Source: Streptomyces tuirus (GTDB taxonomy: Bacteria > Actinomycetota > Actinomycetes > Streptomycetales > Streptomycetaceae). From it: a DNA stretch of 64,000 nucleotides. The translations under genes and the position numbers were made by a program. The first letter of the stretch is position 1; every line of letters starts with the position of its first letter. The notes beneath the pieces were generated by a model. That model searched no databases and was not told where the DNA came from. It worked only from the letters and a program-made list of their open reading frames with translations. Shown piece by piece: positions 26,695 to 37,755 of the stretch. The DNA lies in NCBI GenBank assembly GCA_018195615.1, contig JAGTPG010000001.1:248001-312000 (forward strand). Direction: 5' to 3'.

Positions 26695-28784
26695 CGCGGC
26701 CCTCCGCTCATCGGGGCGGTCGCCGTCAGGTGGTCCACGAGCTCCTGGTGGAACAGCCGGTACAGCGTCGTGCCGTACTCGGGGTCGATGTCCCGGCGCA
26801 GGAAGAACGACATGGAGGCCAGCACCTCCAGAACGTTCTCCCGACTCGGCCGGTCCCCGCTCGGGTGGAAGGCCGCCGCGGTACTCCGGATGAGCTCTGC
26901 CGGCATCCCCTCACCCTTGCCGAAGGCGATCGCGGTCAGCACGGGCCGCGCCCAGGCCAGACCGTCCTCGGCGAAGAGCTGGCCGTCGAGCAGCGCGGCG
27001 AGGGTCAGCGGAAGGCGGTCCACGGCCTCCTGGACGTCCCCGGCGGCCAGTGGCGGCAGGGTGCCGATCGAACGCGCCGCCAGCTGTGCCGTGAGGAACT
27101 CCGCGCCGCCGCCTGCCGGGGCCGACCGCCCGGCGCTCTCGATCCGCCGTGCCACGGCTCGTGCGAGGGCACGGCGGACGGGGCTGCGCCGGGAGTAGGT
27201 GCCGGCGTCCTGCAGCAGTCCTTCGACGTATTCGGCCAACGCGTCCGTGAGGTCCTCCCGGTCGGTGTCGTCCAGGTCCACCAGCAGTTGTCCGGGCTGG
27301 GAGGCGGCCCGCAGCAGCGGCTGGAGCCATTCCCCGTACGGCCGTACGCCGACCAGGAGCCGGCAGGGGCGGCTGCGCGGGCCGTCGGCGTACTCCCGGC
27401 GAGCCAGCGGTCCGAGCAGCTCCACGGTGATTCGCACGCTCTCCCGGGCCTCGTCGAGCGCGTCGAGGACGATCAGCGGTTCCACGGGAAGCGCGGCGAT
27501 CGCGTCCACGAAACCCTGTGTGGTCCATCCGTCGTCGGGCGCGGCCATCTCCAGTTGTGCGGCGATGGTGTCGATGACCCGGGACAGGGTCATGCCGCGG
27601 GCGTGGACGGCGGCGACGGCCTCCCACGGGTCCGGCCGGTTGCGGGCGGGGATGTGGTTCACCACCGTGTCCAGCGCCTTCGACAGCTTGGGGTGGGTGC
27701 AGCAGACCACCACACCGAGCAGAGCGGACTTGCCGGTGCCGGGGCCACCGGTGACGACCGCGACCGCGGCACCGTCGCCCTCCGGCCGGGCGAGCCAGTC
27801 GGCGAGGTCGCGCAGTTCCCGGTCGCGTCCGGAGAAGTGGCAGGGGACGTCCAGGCCGGTCGCCGTCTCGCGGCCCGAGGCCCGGGAGAGGTAGTGGTGG
27901 AGGTCGAGGGAGGGGTGGACGGTGTCGATGAACTCCTGCAGCGCCCACCGGTCGCGCAGTTCCAGCCGCTCCACCGGGTCCTCGCGGTACCAGGGGTTGG
28001 CGAGGAACCGGGTGTCCGGTCCGTCCAGTTCGCTGGCGACGACCTCCTGTTCCGGACAGGCGTCGTCCTCGCACAGGCGCAGCAGCCGCCGGTAGACCTC
28101 GTCCTTCAGCCACGACAGCCGCACGTACGGTTCGCTCGGATCGACCCCGGCGTGCCCTTGGCCAGGTCCTCCAGCACGTCGCACACGGCCCGGGAGAAGC
28201 GGCCGCCCCAGGCCTGTGCGTCCGGCGGGCAGGCGGCGATGACGAACAGCCGACGCTCGGGGCGCGGGAGGTTCCGCGTCCAGTCGATGCCGGCGCCCGC
28301 GTGGCACACGTCGAGCAGGAGCAGGACGCGTCCGGTGCCGTCGTCGTCGACGTCCTGGAGGAACCGCCGCACGTCGAACGCCGTTCTCGCCTGCTGGTCG
28401 CGCGTGTTGCTGGCCACGACCATGAGATCGTCCGGGCTTCCGCGCCGCAGGAATCCGTGGCTGACGATGTGGACCACGGCGCAGCCCCCGGCCTTGACGG
28501 CCGCGCGTATCTCCTCCATCCGTTCCCGAGCGTGGTGTGGTCGAGGTCGGGCAGGTGGCGCGGGGCCGGCGGGACGAGCGGGGCCAGGTGCCGGGAGACC
28601 CGCTCGCCCAGCTCCCGGGAGAACGGCAGGTCGTCCCAGGCGCTGCGCTCGGGGGATCTTCGTCGTCGTCCTCGGCGTCGGCTGCCCCGGCCGGGGCGGC
28701 GGGGAGCCGGAAGGTGGACATGGAGACGACCAGGGTCGGCGAGTCCGTCGGGGCGCCCTCGTCCAGGGAATCGTCCATGGTCAT
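26691..28784 (-). CDS. Caspase-like peptidase fused to STAND/NACHT-type NTPase (three frame breaks)
   Basis: Starting at ATG 28784 after GGGGGAAGC, the corrected protein has 698 residues. The N-terminal part carries a caspase/metacaspase p20 fold with the catalytic dyad: His in VVHIVSHGF (codon 28457-28459, about residue 109) and Cys in LLLLDVCHAG (codon 28304-28306, about residue 160). After a linker with HFSGRDRELRDLADWL comes an NTPase with Walker A VTGGPGTGKSALL (about residue 345) and Walker B LIVLDALDEA (about 435). It ends in a winged-helix segment, YGTTLYRLFHQELVDHL. Single missing bases at 28651-28655, 28525-28527 and 28145-28148 interrupt the caspase part. The family logic is ligand sensing, NTPase oligomerisation, then protease activation. 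It is the first gene of the operon and divergent from the monooxygenase. Confidence 0.78.
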   Translation of the reverse strand: MTMDDSLDEGAPTDSPTLVVSMSTFRLPAAPAGAADAEDDDEDPPSAAPGTTCRSPGSWASGSPGTWPRSSRRPRATCPTSTTPRSGTDGGDTRGRQGRGLRRGPHRQPRIPAARKPGRSHGRGQQHARPAGENGVRRAAVPPGRRRRRHRTRPAPARRVPRGRRHRLDAEPPAPRASAVRHRRLPAGRTGLGRPLLPGRVRRAGGPGQGHAGVDPSEPYVRLSWLKDEVYRRLLRLCEDDACPEQEVVASELDGPDTRFLANPWYREDPVERLELRDRWALQEFIDTVHPSLDLHHYLSRASGRETATGLDVPCHFSGRDRELRDLADWLARPEGDGAAVAVVTGGPGTGKSALLGVVVCCTHPKLSKALDTVVNHIPARNRPDPWEAVAAVHARGMTLSRVIDTIAAQLEMAAPDDGWTTQGFVDAIAALPVEPLIVLDALDEARESVRITVELLGPLARREYADGPRSRPCRLLVGVRPYGEWLQPLLRAASQPGQLLVDLDDTDREDLTDALAEYVEGLLQDAGTYSRRSPVRRALARAVARRIESAGRSAPAGGGAEFLTAQLAARSIGTLPPLAAGDVQEAVDRLPLTLAALLDGQLFAEDGLAWARPVLTAIAFGKGEGMPAELIRSTAAAFHPSGDRPSRENVLEVLASMSFFLRRDIDPEYGTTLYRLFHQELVDHLTATAPMSGGPR

Positions 28785-28916
28785 GCTTCCCCCGGCCGTT
28801 CTCGTTCCGCCCCGTCGCAGTGGCCACAACAGTATGTGAACAACCCGTCACCCGGCGCCGCATTCGCGCAAAGAGGCCACCGGGAATCCCTGCGCCCCAC
28901 GGGTGTTGAACCTCAT

Positions 28917-29913
28917 GTGAGTTCAGTGATCGCGTCCACCCGCTTCTCCGTCCTCGACCGCTCCCGCACCCGCGAGGGGCACACGCACGCCGAGGCGCTG
29001 CGCGACACCGTGCGGCTGGCGAAGGAGCTGGAGCGGCTCGGCTACCACCGGTTGTGGGTCTCGGAGCACCACGGCGTCCCAGGGGTCGCCGGGTCCGCGC
29101 CGACCGTGCTGGCCGCCGCCGTCGCCGCCGCGACCCGGACGATCCGGGTGGGCACCGGGGCGTGATGCTGCCCAACCACCGGCCGTTGGTCGTCGCCGAG
29201 CAGTTCGGGGTGCTGGAGTCGCTGTTTCCCGGGCGGATCGACATGGGCCTGGGCCGGTCCGTCGGATTCACGGACGGGGTGCGCAGGGCCCTGGGCCGCG
29301 ACAAGGGCGACGCCGAGGACTTCGAGGCGCAGATCCAGGAGCTGCTCGGCTGGTTCCGGGGCACCTCCCCACCGGCGTGCACGCCCGTCCCACGGAGGGT
29401 CTGACCGTGCCGCCGTTCGTCCTGGCCATGGGCGAGGGCGCCGGCATCGCGGCCCGCCTGGGCCTGCCCATGGTCATCGGCGACCTCAGGAACCGGGACA
29501 GGATGCGGCGCGGCGTCGACCAGTACCGCGACCGGTTCCGTCCCTCGGCCTGGGCACCCGAACCGTACGTCGTCGTCTCCGGCACGGTCGCGGTGGCCGC
29601 GACGCCCGAGGAGGCCCGGCGGCTGCTGGTCCCCGAGGCCTGGTCGATGGCGTACTCCCGCACCCACGGCACCTTCCCGCCCCTGAGGCCCGCCGAGCGG
29701 GTCGAGGCGCTGACGATGACCGACAAGGAGCGCGGCTTCCACGAGGCGGGTCTCGCCGGTCATGTCGCGGGCACCGAGGAGCAGGTGGCGCACGAGCTGG
29801 AGACGGTGCTGAAGGAGACCGGGGCGCAGGAGGTCCTGGTCACCACCAGCACGTACGACCGCGAGGCCCTGCTGGACTCCTACCGGCGGCTGGCCGCGAT
29901 CACCTCCGGTTAG
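28917..29913 (+). CDS. LLM-class flavin-dependent monooxygenase-like protein (two frame breaks)
   Basis: This luciferase-like protein (MsnO8/YhbW type) reads [20 protein letters not shown], then [40 protein letters not shown] and [20 protein letters not shown]. It continues with [20 protein letters not shown] and ends [20 protein letters not shown]. The WVSEHH and PLVVAEQFG stretches are diagnostic. Three reading phases are needed; one base restored at each of 29157-29160 (G run) and 29367-29370 (C run) yields 332 residues. The GTG at 28917 is the best-supported start although its ribosome-binding site is weak. It should use reduced FMN or F420; the substrate is unknown. Confidence 0.78.
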
Positions 29914-29924
29914 AGTCGTTGCCC

Positions 29925-32273
29925 ATGCACGGCCCCCACCAGCCCCACGACCCGTACGTCCGCGTCCGCGGCGCCCGCGAGCACAATCTCAAGGGCATCG
30001 ACGTCGACATTCCCCGGGACGTGCTGACCGTGTTCACCGGCGTGTCCGGCTCGGGGAAGTCGTCGCTGGCGTTCGGCACGATCTACGCGGAGGCGCAGCG
30101 GCGCTACTTCGAGTCGGTCGCGCCGTACGCGCGCCGGCTGATCCACCAGGTCGGCGCGCCGAAGGTCGGGGAGATCACCGGTCTGCCGCCGGCCGTCTCG
30201 CTCCAGCAGCGCCGCGCGGCGCCCACCTCGCGCTCCTCCGTCGGCACGGTCACCAACCTGTCCAACTCCCTGCGGATGCTGTTCTCCCGGGCCGGCACCT
30301 ACCCGCCCGGCGCCGAGCGCCTCGACTCCGACGCGTTCTCGCCCAACACGCCGGCCGGGGCCTGCCCGGAGTGCCATGGGCTCGGCCGGGTCCACCGTAC
30401 GAGCGAGGAGCTGCTGGTTCCCGACCCGTCGCTGTCGATCCGCCACGGCGCGATCGCCGCCTGGCCCGGCGCCTGGCAGGGCAAGAACCTGCGGGACGTC
30501 CTCGGCGCCCTCGGGTACGACGTGGACCGCCCGTGGCGGGAGCTGCCCGCCGAAGAGCGGGAGTGGATCCTGTTCACGGACGAGCAGCCGGTGGTCACGG
30601 TGCACCCGGTGCGGGACGCCGGCCGCATCCAGCGGCCGTACCAGGGCACGTACATGAGCGCCCGGCGGTACGTGCTGAAGACGTTCTCGGACTCCAAGAG
30701 CCCGACCCTGCGGAAGAAGGCCGAGCGGTTCCTCACCAGCACGCCCTGCCCGGCCTGCGACGGCAGCCGGCTGCGTCCCGAGGCGATGGCGGTGACGTTC
30801 GGCGGCCGGACCATCGCCGAGTTGGCGGCGCTGCCGCTGGTGGAGCTGGCCGCCGGTCTCGACGCGACGTCGGAGACCGCCCGGGTTCTCACCGACGACC
30901 TCACCTCCCGTATCGCCCCGGTCGTCGAACTGGGCCTCGGCTACCTCAGCCTCGACCGGCCCACGCCCACCCTCTCGGCGGGCGAGCTGCAGCGCCTGCG
31001 CCTCGCCACCCAGCTGCGCTCGGGCCTGTTCGGTGTCGTCTACGTCCTCGACGAGCCGTCCGCCGGGCTGCACCCGGCGGACACCGAGGCGCTGCTCACC
31101 GTGCTGGAGCGGCTGAAGGCGGCCGGGAACTCGGTGTTCGTGGTGGAGCACCACCTCGATGTCGTCCGCGGCGCCGACTGGCTGGTGGACGTGGGCCCGC
31201 ACGCGGGCGAGCACGGCGGGCGGGTGCTGCACAGCGGCCCGGTGGCCGAGCTGGCCGCCGTCGAGGAGTCGGCGACGGCCCGCTACCTCTTCGACCGCTC
31301 CCCCGCCCCGGCACGAAAGGTGCGCGAACCGCGCGGGTGGCTGAAGACCGGCCCGGTCACCCGGCACAACCTCCGGGGCGTCACCGCCGACTTCCCGCTC
31401 GGCGTCCTCACCGCCGTCACCGGGGTGTCCGGATCCGGCAAGTCCACGCTCATCGGCGAGATCACCGAGGAGACCGCGGGGGTGGGCCGGCTGGTGTCGG
31501 TCGACCAGAGGCCGATCGGGCGCACCCCTCGCTCCAACCTGGCCACCTACACGGGCCTGTTCGACGTCGTACGCAGGGTGTTCGCGGCCACCGACGGAGC
31601 ACGCGCGCGGGGCTTCGGCGTGGGCCGGTTCTCCTTCAACGTGGCCGGGGGACGCTGCGAGACCTGCCAGGGCGAGGGGTTCGTCAGCGTGGAGCTGCTC
31701 TTCCTGCCGAGCACGTACGCGCCCTGCCCGGACTGCGGCGGGGCCCGCTACAACCCGCAGACGCTGGACGTGACGTACCGGGGGCGGAACATCGCGCAGG
31801 TGCTGGACCTGACGGTGGAGAGCGCGGCGGAGTTCTTCGCCGACACCCCGGGCGTGGTCCGCAGCCTCGGCACTCTGCTCGACGTGGGCCTGGGCTATCT
31901 GCGCCTCGGTCAGCCCGCGACCGAACTGTCCGGCGGTGAGGCGCAGCGCATCAAGCTGGCCGGCGAGTTGCAGCGCGGCCGACGCGGGCACACGCTCTAC
32001 CTCCTCGACGAGCCCACGACCGGCCTGCACCCGGCCGACGTCGACGTCCTGATGCGGCAGTTGCACGGCCTCGTCGACGCGGGGCACACCGTGATCGTCG
32101 TCGAGCACGACATGTCCGTCGTCGCGGGGGCGGACTGGGTGATCGACCTGGGCCCGGGCGGCGGCGACGCGGGCGGCCGGATCGTGGCCGCGGGCCCTCC
32201 GACGGAGGTGGCGCGATCGGAGCACAGCAGGACGGCGCCGTATCTGGCCCGCACGCGGGCCGGGGGCGGCTGA
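29925..32273 (+). CDS. UvrA-like ABC ATPase (short UvrA paralogue)
   Basis: At 782 residues this is shorter than true UvrA (about 940-1000), because the domain that docks UvrB is reduced. Both ABC modules are present: Walker [21 protein letters not shown] and [17 protein letters not shown], signature motifs [18 protein letters not shown] and [16 protein letters not shown], and Walker [14 protein letters not shown] and [13 protein letters not shown]. Zinc-finger cysteines occur as [20 protein letters not shown] and CPDCGG. Such paralogues (UvrA2, DrrC-like) are tied to drug or DNA-damage tolerance. ATG 29925 is used; the TTG two codons earlier is less likely. It begins 11 bases after the monooxygenase gene. 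Confidence 0.85.
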   Translation: MHGPHQPHDPYVRVRGAREHNLKGIDVDIPRDVLTVFTGVSGSGKSSLAFGTIYAEAQRRYFESVAPYARRLIHQVGAPKVGEITGLPPAVSLQQRRAAPTSRSSVGTVTNLSNSLRMLFSRAGTYPPGAERLDSDAFSPNTPAGACPECHGLGRVHRTSEELLVPDPSLSIRHGAIAAWPGAWQGKNLRDVLGALGYDVDRPWRELPAEEREWILFTDEQPVVTVHPVRDAGRIQRPYQGTYMSARRYVLKTFSDSKSPTLRKKAERFLTSTPCPACDGSRLRPEAMAVTFGGRTIAELAALPLVELAAGLDATSETARVLTDDLTSRIAPVVELGLGYLSLDRPTPTLSAGELQRLRLATQLRSGLFGVVYVLDEPSAGLHPADTEALLTVLERLKAAGNSVFVVEHHLDVVRGADWLVDVGPHAGEHGGRVLHSGPVAELAAVEESATARYLFDRSPAPARKVREPRGWLKTGPVTRHNLRGVTADFPLGVLTAVTGVSGSGKSTLIGEITEETAGVGRLVSVDQRPIGRTPRSNLATYTGLFDVVRRVFAATDGARARGFGVGRFSFNVAGGRCETCQGEGFVSVELLFLPSTYAPCPDCGGARYNPQTLDVTYRGRNIAQVLDLTVESAAEFFADTPGVVRSLGTLLDVGLGYLRLGQPATELSGGEAQRIKLAGELQRGRRGHTLYLLDEPTTGLHPADVDVLMRQLHGLVDAGHTVIVVEHDMSVVAGADWVIDLGPGGGDAGGRIVAAGPPTEVARSEHSRTAPYLARTRAGGG

Positions 32274-32289
32274 GCTCCGGCAGCGGAGC
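32274..32289 (+). terminator. Short hairpin after the UvrA-like gene
   Basis: GCTCCG-GCAG-CGGAGC directly follows the stop codon. The stem is only 6 bp and no U tract follows, so it is a weak candidate. The remaining 190 bases to the convergent acyltransferase gene hold nothing recognisable. Confidence 0.25.
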
Positions 32290-32483
32290 GGACCCCGCGC
32301 GAAGCAGGGCCTCGGCGACGGCCGTGCCCTCACCGCCGCCGTGGCGGCGCACCGCGCCGCACCGCCGCCATGCCGACCCGGGGCGGTCGGCCACCGGTGG
32401 CGGCCGCCTGTCGGCCGTGACCGCTCGGTGGCCTCCGCCAAGGCGCGCCCGGCACCGGACCCGGCACCGGCCGGGCCGCCCCC

Positions 32484-33299
32484 CTACGCCACCAACACCG
32501 TATGCGTCCACGCGGGCGCTGCCGTCTCCTGCGGCTGTGCGGAGCGGGCGAGGGCGCGGCGGTCGGGGCGGCTGCCGGGTGGGATGGCGTCGCGGACCTC
32601 GACCTCGGCGACCAGGCCGCGGGCCGTCGCCACCCGCCACAGGGACGCGAGCAGCGTGTCGTCGCCGACGAACGCGGGGGCCGTGGTGGCGGCCCCGCCG
32701 GTGAGCCGGTAGCCGATCCGCACCGGCTGGACCGGCACCCCGGCGTCCAGGGCGGCCTGGAACACGGCCCGGCGGAAGGTGCCCTGGGCCCGGCCGCACC
32801 AGGTGCTGCCCTCGGGGAAGGCGGCGACCGCGGCGCCCTCGCGCAGGGCCCCGGCGATCCGGGCGACGGTGTCCGGAAGGGCGCGCAGCCGGTCCCGGTC
32901 GATGAACAGCGCCCCGCCGCGCGCGGCCAGCGGCCCGGCGACCGGCCACCGCCGTACCTCGGTCTTGGCCAGCATCCGGGCGGGGCGCACGGCGGCGAGC
33001 AACGGTATGTCCAGCCAGGAGATGTGGTTGGCGACCAGCAGCAGTCCCCCGGTGGGGGCGGCGGCGCCGGTGATACGGACCTGGACCCCTGCGGCCCGCA
33101 CGATCCACCGGCACCACCGCCGGATCAGGGACGCCGGTATCCGGGCGCCGATGGGCGACAGCACGATCCCCGCGAGGAGCAGCAGGACGACCCCCGTGAG
33201 CCGCAGTACGGCACGCGGCACGGCCCGCGCGGTCAGCGCCGGCGACGTCTCGACACAGGCCTGGGGCGTACAGGGCGCGGTGGGCAGCCAGGCGCTCAT
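32484..33299 (-). CDS. 1-acyl-sn-glycerol-3-phosphate acyltransferase-like, probable OlsA
   Basis: The 271-residue PlsC-family acyltransferase has an N-terminal membrane anchor (TGVVLLLLAGIVLSPIGARI), the catalytic HxxxxD in VANHISWLDIPLLAAV, and the substrate-binding FPEGSTW and VPVQPVRIGY motifs. The start shares a base with the stop of the OlsB-like gene (TGATG). Coupling to an OlsB-type N-acyltransferase argues that this is OlsA, which adds the second acyl chain to lyso-ornithine lipid. An ordinary phospholipid acyltransferase is the alternative. Confidence 0.8.
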   Translation of the reverse strand: MSAWLPTAPCTPQACVETSPALTARAVPRAVLRLTGVVLLLLAGIVLSPIGARIPASLIRRWCRWIVRAAGVQVRITGAAAPTGGLLLVANHISWLDIPLLAAVRPARMLAKTEVRRWPVAGPLAARGGALFIDRDRLRALPDTVARIAGALREGAAVAAFPEGSTWCGRAQGTFRRAVFQAALDAGVPVQPVRIGYRLTGGAATTAPAFVGDDTLLASLWRVATARGLVAEVEVRDAIPPGSRPDRRALARSAQPQETAAPAWTHTVLVA

Positions 33300-34066
33300 C
33301 AGGCCGGCACGAGAGAGAGGAAGTGCCGCAGGTAGCGCGGGTTGACCCGGCTCATCGGCAGCAGCACGTACAGGTCGGCGACGCCGAAGTCCGGGTCGTG
33401 GGCCGGTTCGCCGCACACCCAGGCGCCGAGCCGCAGGTAGCCGCGCAGCAGGGCGGGCAGTTCGACGCGGGCGGCGGGTGCGGGGCCGGGGATCCACGGG
33501 AGCAGCGGCCGCACCCGGAACTCCTCCGGCGATTGGTGCTTGGCGCTCACCCGGTCCCAGGTGGCGGAGGCGAGGGTGCCGCCGTCGGCCAGCGGGATGG
33601 AGCAGCAGCCGGCGAGCCACTCGTGGCCGCCGTCGACCATGTAGCGGGCGATACCGGCCCAGATGAGGCTGATGACCGCCCCGTCGCGGTGGTCGGGGTG
33701 CACGCACGAGCGGCCGACCTCGACGAGTTCGGGCCGGATCCCGTCGAGGGACGACAGGTCGAACTCCCCCTCGGAGTACATCCGCCCGGCCACCGCCGCG
33801 CGCTCCGGCGGCAGCAGCCGGTACGTGCCGACGACCTGGCCGGTGGTCTCCTCCCGCACGAGCAGGTGGTCGCAGTACGCGTCGAACGGGTCGACGTCCA
33901 GGCCCGGCTGCGGGCCGGTCAGCAGGGCGCCCATCTCGCCGGCGAAGACGTCGTGCCGCAGCCGCTGCGCGGCACGCACGTCCTCCTCGTCCCGGGCGAG
34001 GGCGACGGTGTAGCGGGTGGGGGCCGTGGGCGGTACGGGGCGGTCGACGGTCAGTACGCCGGTCAT
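33299..34066 (-). CDS. GNAT-fold acyltransferase, probable OlsB (ornithine lipid synthesis)
   Basis: The 255-residue protein starts at ATG 34066 after CAGGAGAGAG. It has the acyl-ACP N-acyltransferase pattern: RYTVALARDEEDVRAAQRLR, HDVFAGEMGALL, DVDPFDAYCDHLLVREETTG, VVGTYRLLPP and VEVGRSCVHPDHRDGAVISL. This resembles OlsB, which attaches a 3-hydroxyacyl chain to ornithine, and homoserine-lactone-type GNAT relatives. With the PlsC gene immediately downstream, the pair forms a complete ornithine-lipid route, useful when phosphate is scarce. Confidence 0.78.
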   Translation of the reverse strand: MTGVLTVDRPVPPTAPTRYTVALARDEEDVRAAQRLRHDVFAGEMGALLTGPQPGLDVDPFDAYCDHLLVREETTGQVVGTYRLLPPERAAVAGRMYSEGEFDLSSLDGIRPELVEVGRSCVHPDHRDGAVISLIWAGIARYMVDGGHEWLAGCCSIPLADGGTLASATWDRVSAKHQSPEEFRVRPLLPWIPGPAPAARVELPALLRGYLRLGAWVCGEPAHDPDFGVADLYVLLPMSRVNPRYLRHFLSLVPA

Positions 34067-34195
34067 GGCTCTCTCCTGGTCACGGGCCGGGGGCGGCGAG
34101 CGGTGCCGCCGCCCCCTGTTGTGCCCATGCCGCCTGACCACCGCGTGACGAGTGCCAGGAGAGCGGATGCCAGAATGCTGAACGCCCTGCTTCCA

Positions 34196-34264
34196 GGGGC
34201 GCGGGGCTGTATCGATATGCGGCTCCGCCGCGTGGGCGCGACCAGCCCCCACGCACCCGCACCC
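34196..34264 (+). repeat. Streptomyces intergenic repeat, GGGGCGCGGGG...GCGCGACCAGCC...CCCGCACCC type
   Basis: The element reads GGGGCGCGGGGCTGTATCGA, then a small GCGGC-TCC-GCCGC hairpin, GGCGCGACCAGCCCCCACG and CACCCGCACCC. I recognise it as a repeat common between Streptomyces genes. A second, shorter copy lies inverted at 38712-38757. Here it separates olsB from the end of sdhB and may contribute a terminator. Confidence 0.6.
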
Positions 34265-34270
34265 GGTCGA

Positions 34271-35016
34271 CTACCGCTTACCCACCCGCCGAGTAGCCCG
34301 CAGCCACTCCTTGTTCATACCGGTGATGGACATGAGCGGAATCCCCTTGGGACAAGCCGTGGCACACTCACCCGTCAGCGTGCACCCCCCGAACCCCTCC
34401 TCATCCATCTGCTCCACCATGTCCAGCACCCGCGTCTCCCGCTCCGGCGCCCCCTGCGGCAGCACGTTCAGATGGTTGATCTTGGCGGACGTGAACAGCA
34501 TCGCCGCCCCGTTGGGACAGGCCGCCACACACGCCCCGCACCCGATGCACTCGGCGTGCTCGAAGGCGAAGTCGGCATCCGGCTTCGGCACCGGGGTGGC
34601 GTGCGCCTCGGGAGCCGCCCCCGTCGGCGCGGTGATGTAACCACCGGCCTGGATGATCCGGTCGAACGCCGAACGATCGACGACCAGGTCCTTGATCACC
34701 GGGAACGCGGACGCCCGCCACGGCTCCACATCGATCGTGTCGCCGTCCTTGAAGGACCGCATGTGCAGCTGACAGGTGGTGGTGCGCTCCGGTCCGTGCG
34801 CGTCACCGTTGATCACGAGGCTGCACGCGCCGCAGATGCCCTCCCGGCAGTCGTGATCGAAGGCGACGGGGTCCTCGCCCTTGAGGATGAGCTCCTCGTT
34901 GAGCGTGTCGAGCATCTCCAGGAAGGACATGTCGGGCGAGATCCCGTCCACCTCGTACGTGGACATCGTGCCGTCGGCGTCGGCGTTGTGCTGCCGCCAG
35001 ACGCGCAGGGTGAGCT

Positions 35017-35020
<4 letters not shown>
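34271..35020 (-). CDS. sdhB: Succinate dehydrogenase/fumarate reductase iron-sulfur subunit
   Basis: The 249-residue iron-sulfur subunit carries electrons from the flavoprotein to quinone. The [2Fe-2S] ligands are in [10 protein letters not shown] and a later TCQLH. Two bacterioferredoxin-like motifs follow, [16 protein letters not shown] and [17 protein letters not shown], holding the [4Fe-4S] and [3Fe-4S] clusters. The start ATG overlaps the sdhA stop by four bases, so the subunits are made together. Confidence 0.95.
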
Positions 35021-36966
<1,946 letters not shown>

Positions 36967-36967
36967 G

Positions 36968-37672
36968 TCAGCTCACCACTCCGGTCATGACGCCCACGGG
37001 GACGGCGATGAAACCGGCCGTGAGCAGCAACGCGAGGATGTCGGCGACGGTCTTCAGGGCGCGGTCGCGGGTGCGGCTGCCGACGCCGAGGGTCTGGGCG
37101 GCGCTCCAGAAGCCGTGCCGGATGTGCAGGCCGAGCGCGAGCATCGCGACGATGTAGATGACGTTGCCGTACCAGGTGGAGAAGGTGTCCACGACGTTCT
37201 GGTACGGGTGGCCCGGCTGGAAACCGGGGTGCACTGTGCCGGTCGTCAGGTCGAGGATGTGCCAGACGATGAACAGGCCGAGGATGATGCCGCCCCAGCG
37301 CATGGTGCGGGTGGCGTAGGAGGCCCGCGGCCTCTTGTGCACGTACTTGCGGGGCCGCGCCCTGATGTCGCGGCGACTGAGCTGGTACGCGGAGACCGCG
37401 TGCGCGACCACGGCGACCACGAGCACGACGCGGACCAGCCACAGCGTCCACTCGTAGTGCATGAACGGCTCGCCGACGGTGCGCAGCCAGTGCGCGTAGT
37501 GGTTGAACTCGCCCGCCCCGAAGAAGATCTTCAGGTTCCCGATCATGTGGACGACCAGGTACAGCAGCATGATCAGACCGCTGACCGCCATCACGGTCTT
37601 CTTGCCGACGGTGGAGTCCCACACGGTGCGTGCCATGGACGGCCGTCGGTCCGTCCGCGTTGCCAGTGCCAT
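36968..37672 (-). CDS. sdhC: Succinate dehydrogenase cytochrome b subunit (b558 type, five helices)
   Basis: The 234-residue membrane anchor ([20 protein letters not shown]) has five hydrophobic helices: [80 protein letters not shown] and [20 protein letters not shown]. The histidines in VVHMIGN, AHAVSAY, VWHILD and LHIRHGF suit two haems. It anchors SdhAB to the membrane and passes electrons to menaquinone. An ATG seven codons upstream is less well placed. It is the first gene of sdhCAB. Confidence 0.92.
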   Translation of the reverse strand: MALATRTDRRPSMARTVWDSTVGKKTVMAVSGLIMLLYLVVHMIGNLKIFFGAGEFNHYAHWLRTVGEPFMHYEWTLWLVRVVLVVAVVAHAVSAYQLSRRDIRARPRKYVHKRPRASYATRTMRWGGIILGLFIVWHILDLTTGTVHPGFQPGHPYQNVVDTFSTWYGNVIYIVAMLALGLHIRHGFWSAAQTLGVGSRTRDRALKTVADILALLLTAGFIAVPVGVMTGVVS

Positions 37673-37731
37673 GGCACCTGACGCTACGGACACCCAGCCG
37701 ATCGGTCCAAGACATGGTCCAGCTTGATTCC

Positions 37732-37746
37732 ATAGGCCAGGGCTAT
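37732..37746. promoter_or_regulatory. Candidate LysR-type operator in the sdhC-lysR intergenic region
   Basis: ATAG-N7-CTAT is a 15-base dyad containing the T-N11-A arrangement (T37733, A37745) typical of LysR-regulator sites. It lies 9 bases before the lysR start codon and 59 bases from the divergent sdhC start. The position suits autorepression and possible control of sdhCAB. Identified by eye only. Confidence 0.45.
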
Positions 37747-37755
37747 CGTAGGAGT

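Noticed and set aside
26529..29165. Long plus-strand open frame (878 codons) across the caspase-WD40 operon
   Set aside because: Its translation is low-complexity Arg/Gly/Val-rich sequence with no domain; the opposite strand has clear caspase, NTPase and WD40 motifs. It is an antisense shadow of high-GC coding sequence, except its last part, which is the start of the monooxygenase.
23355..29404. Programmed -1 frameshifting as an explanation for the breaks
   Set aside because: Too many sites in unrelated genes, no shared slippery heptamer, and breaks fall at any G/C run. A sequencing undercall is simpler.
29910..32441. Minus-strand open frame of 843 codons opposite the UvrA-like gene
   Set aside because: Ala/Arg/Gly-rich shadow; the plus strand encodes two full ABC modules.
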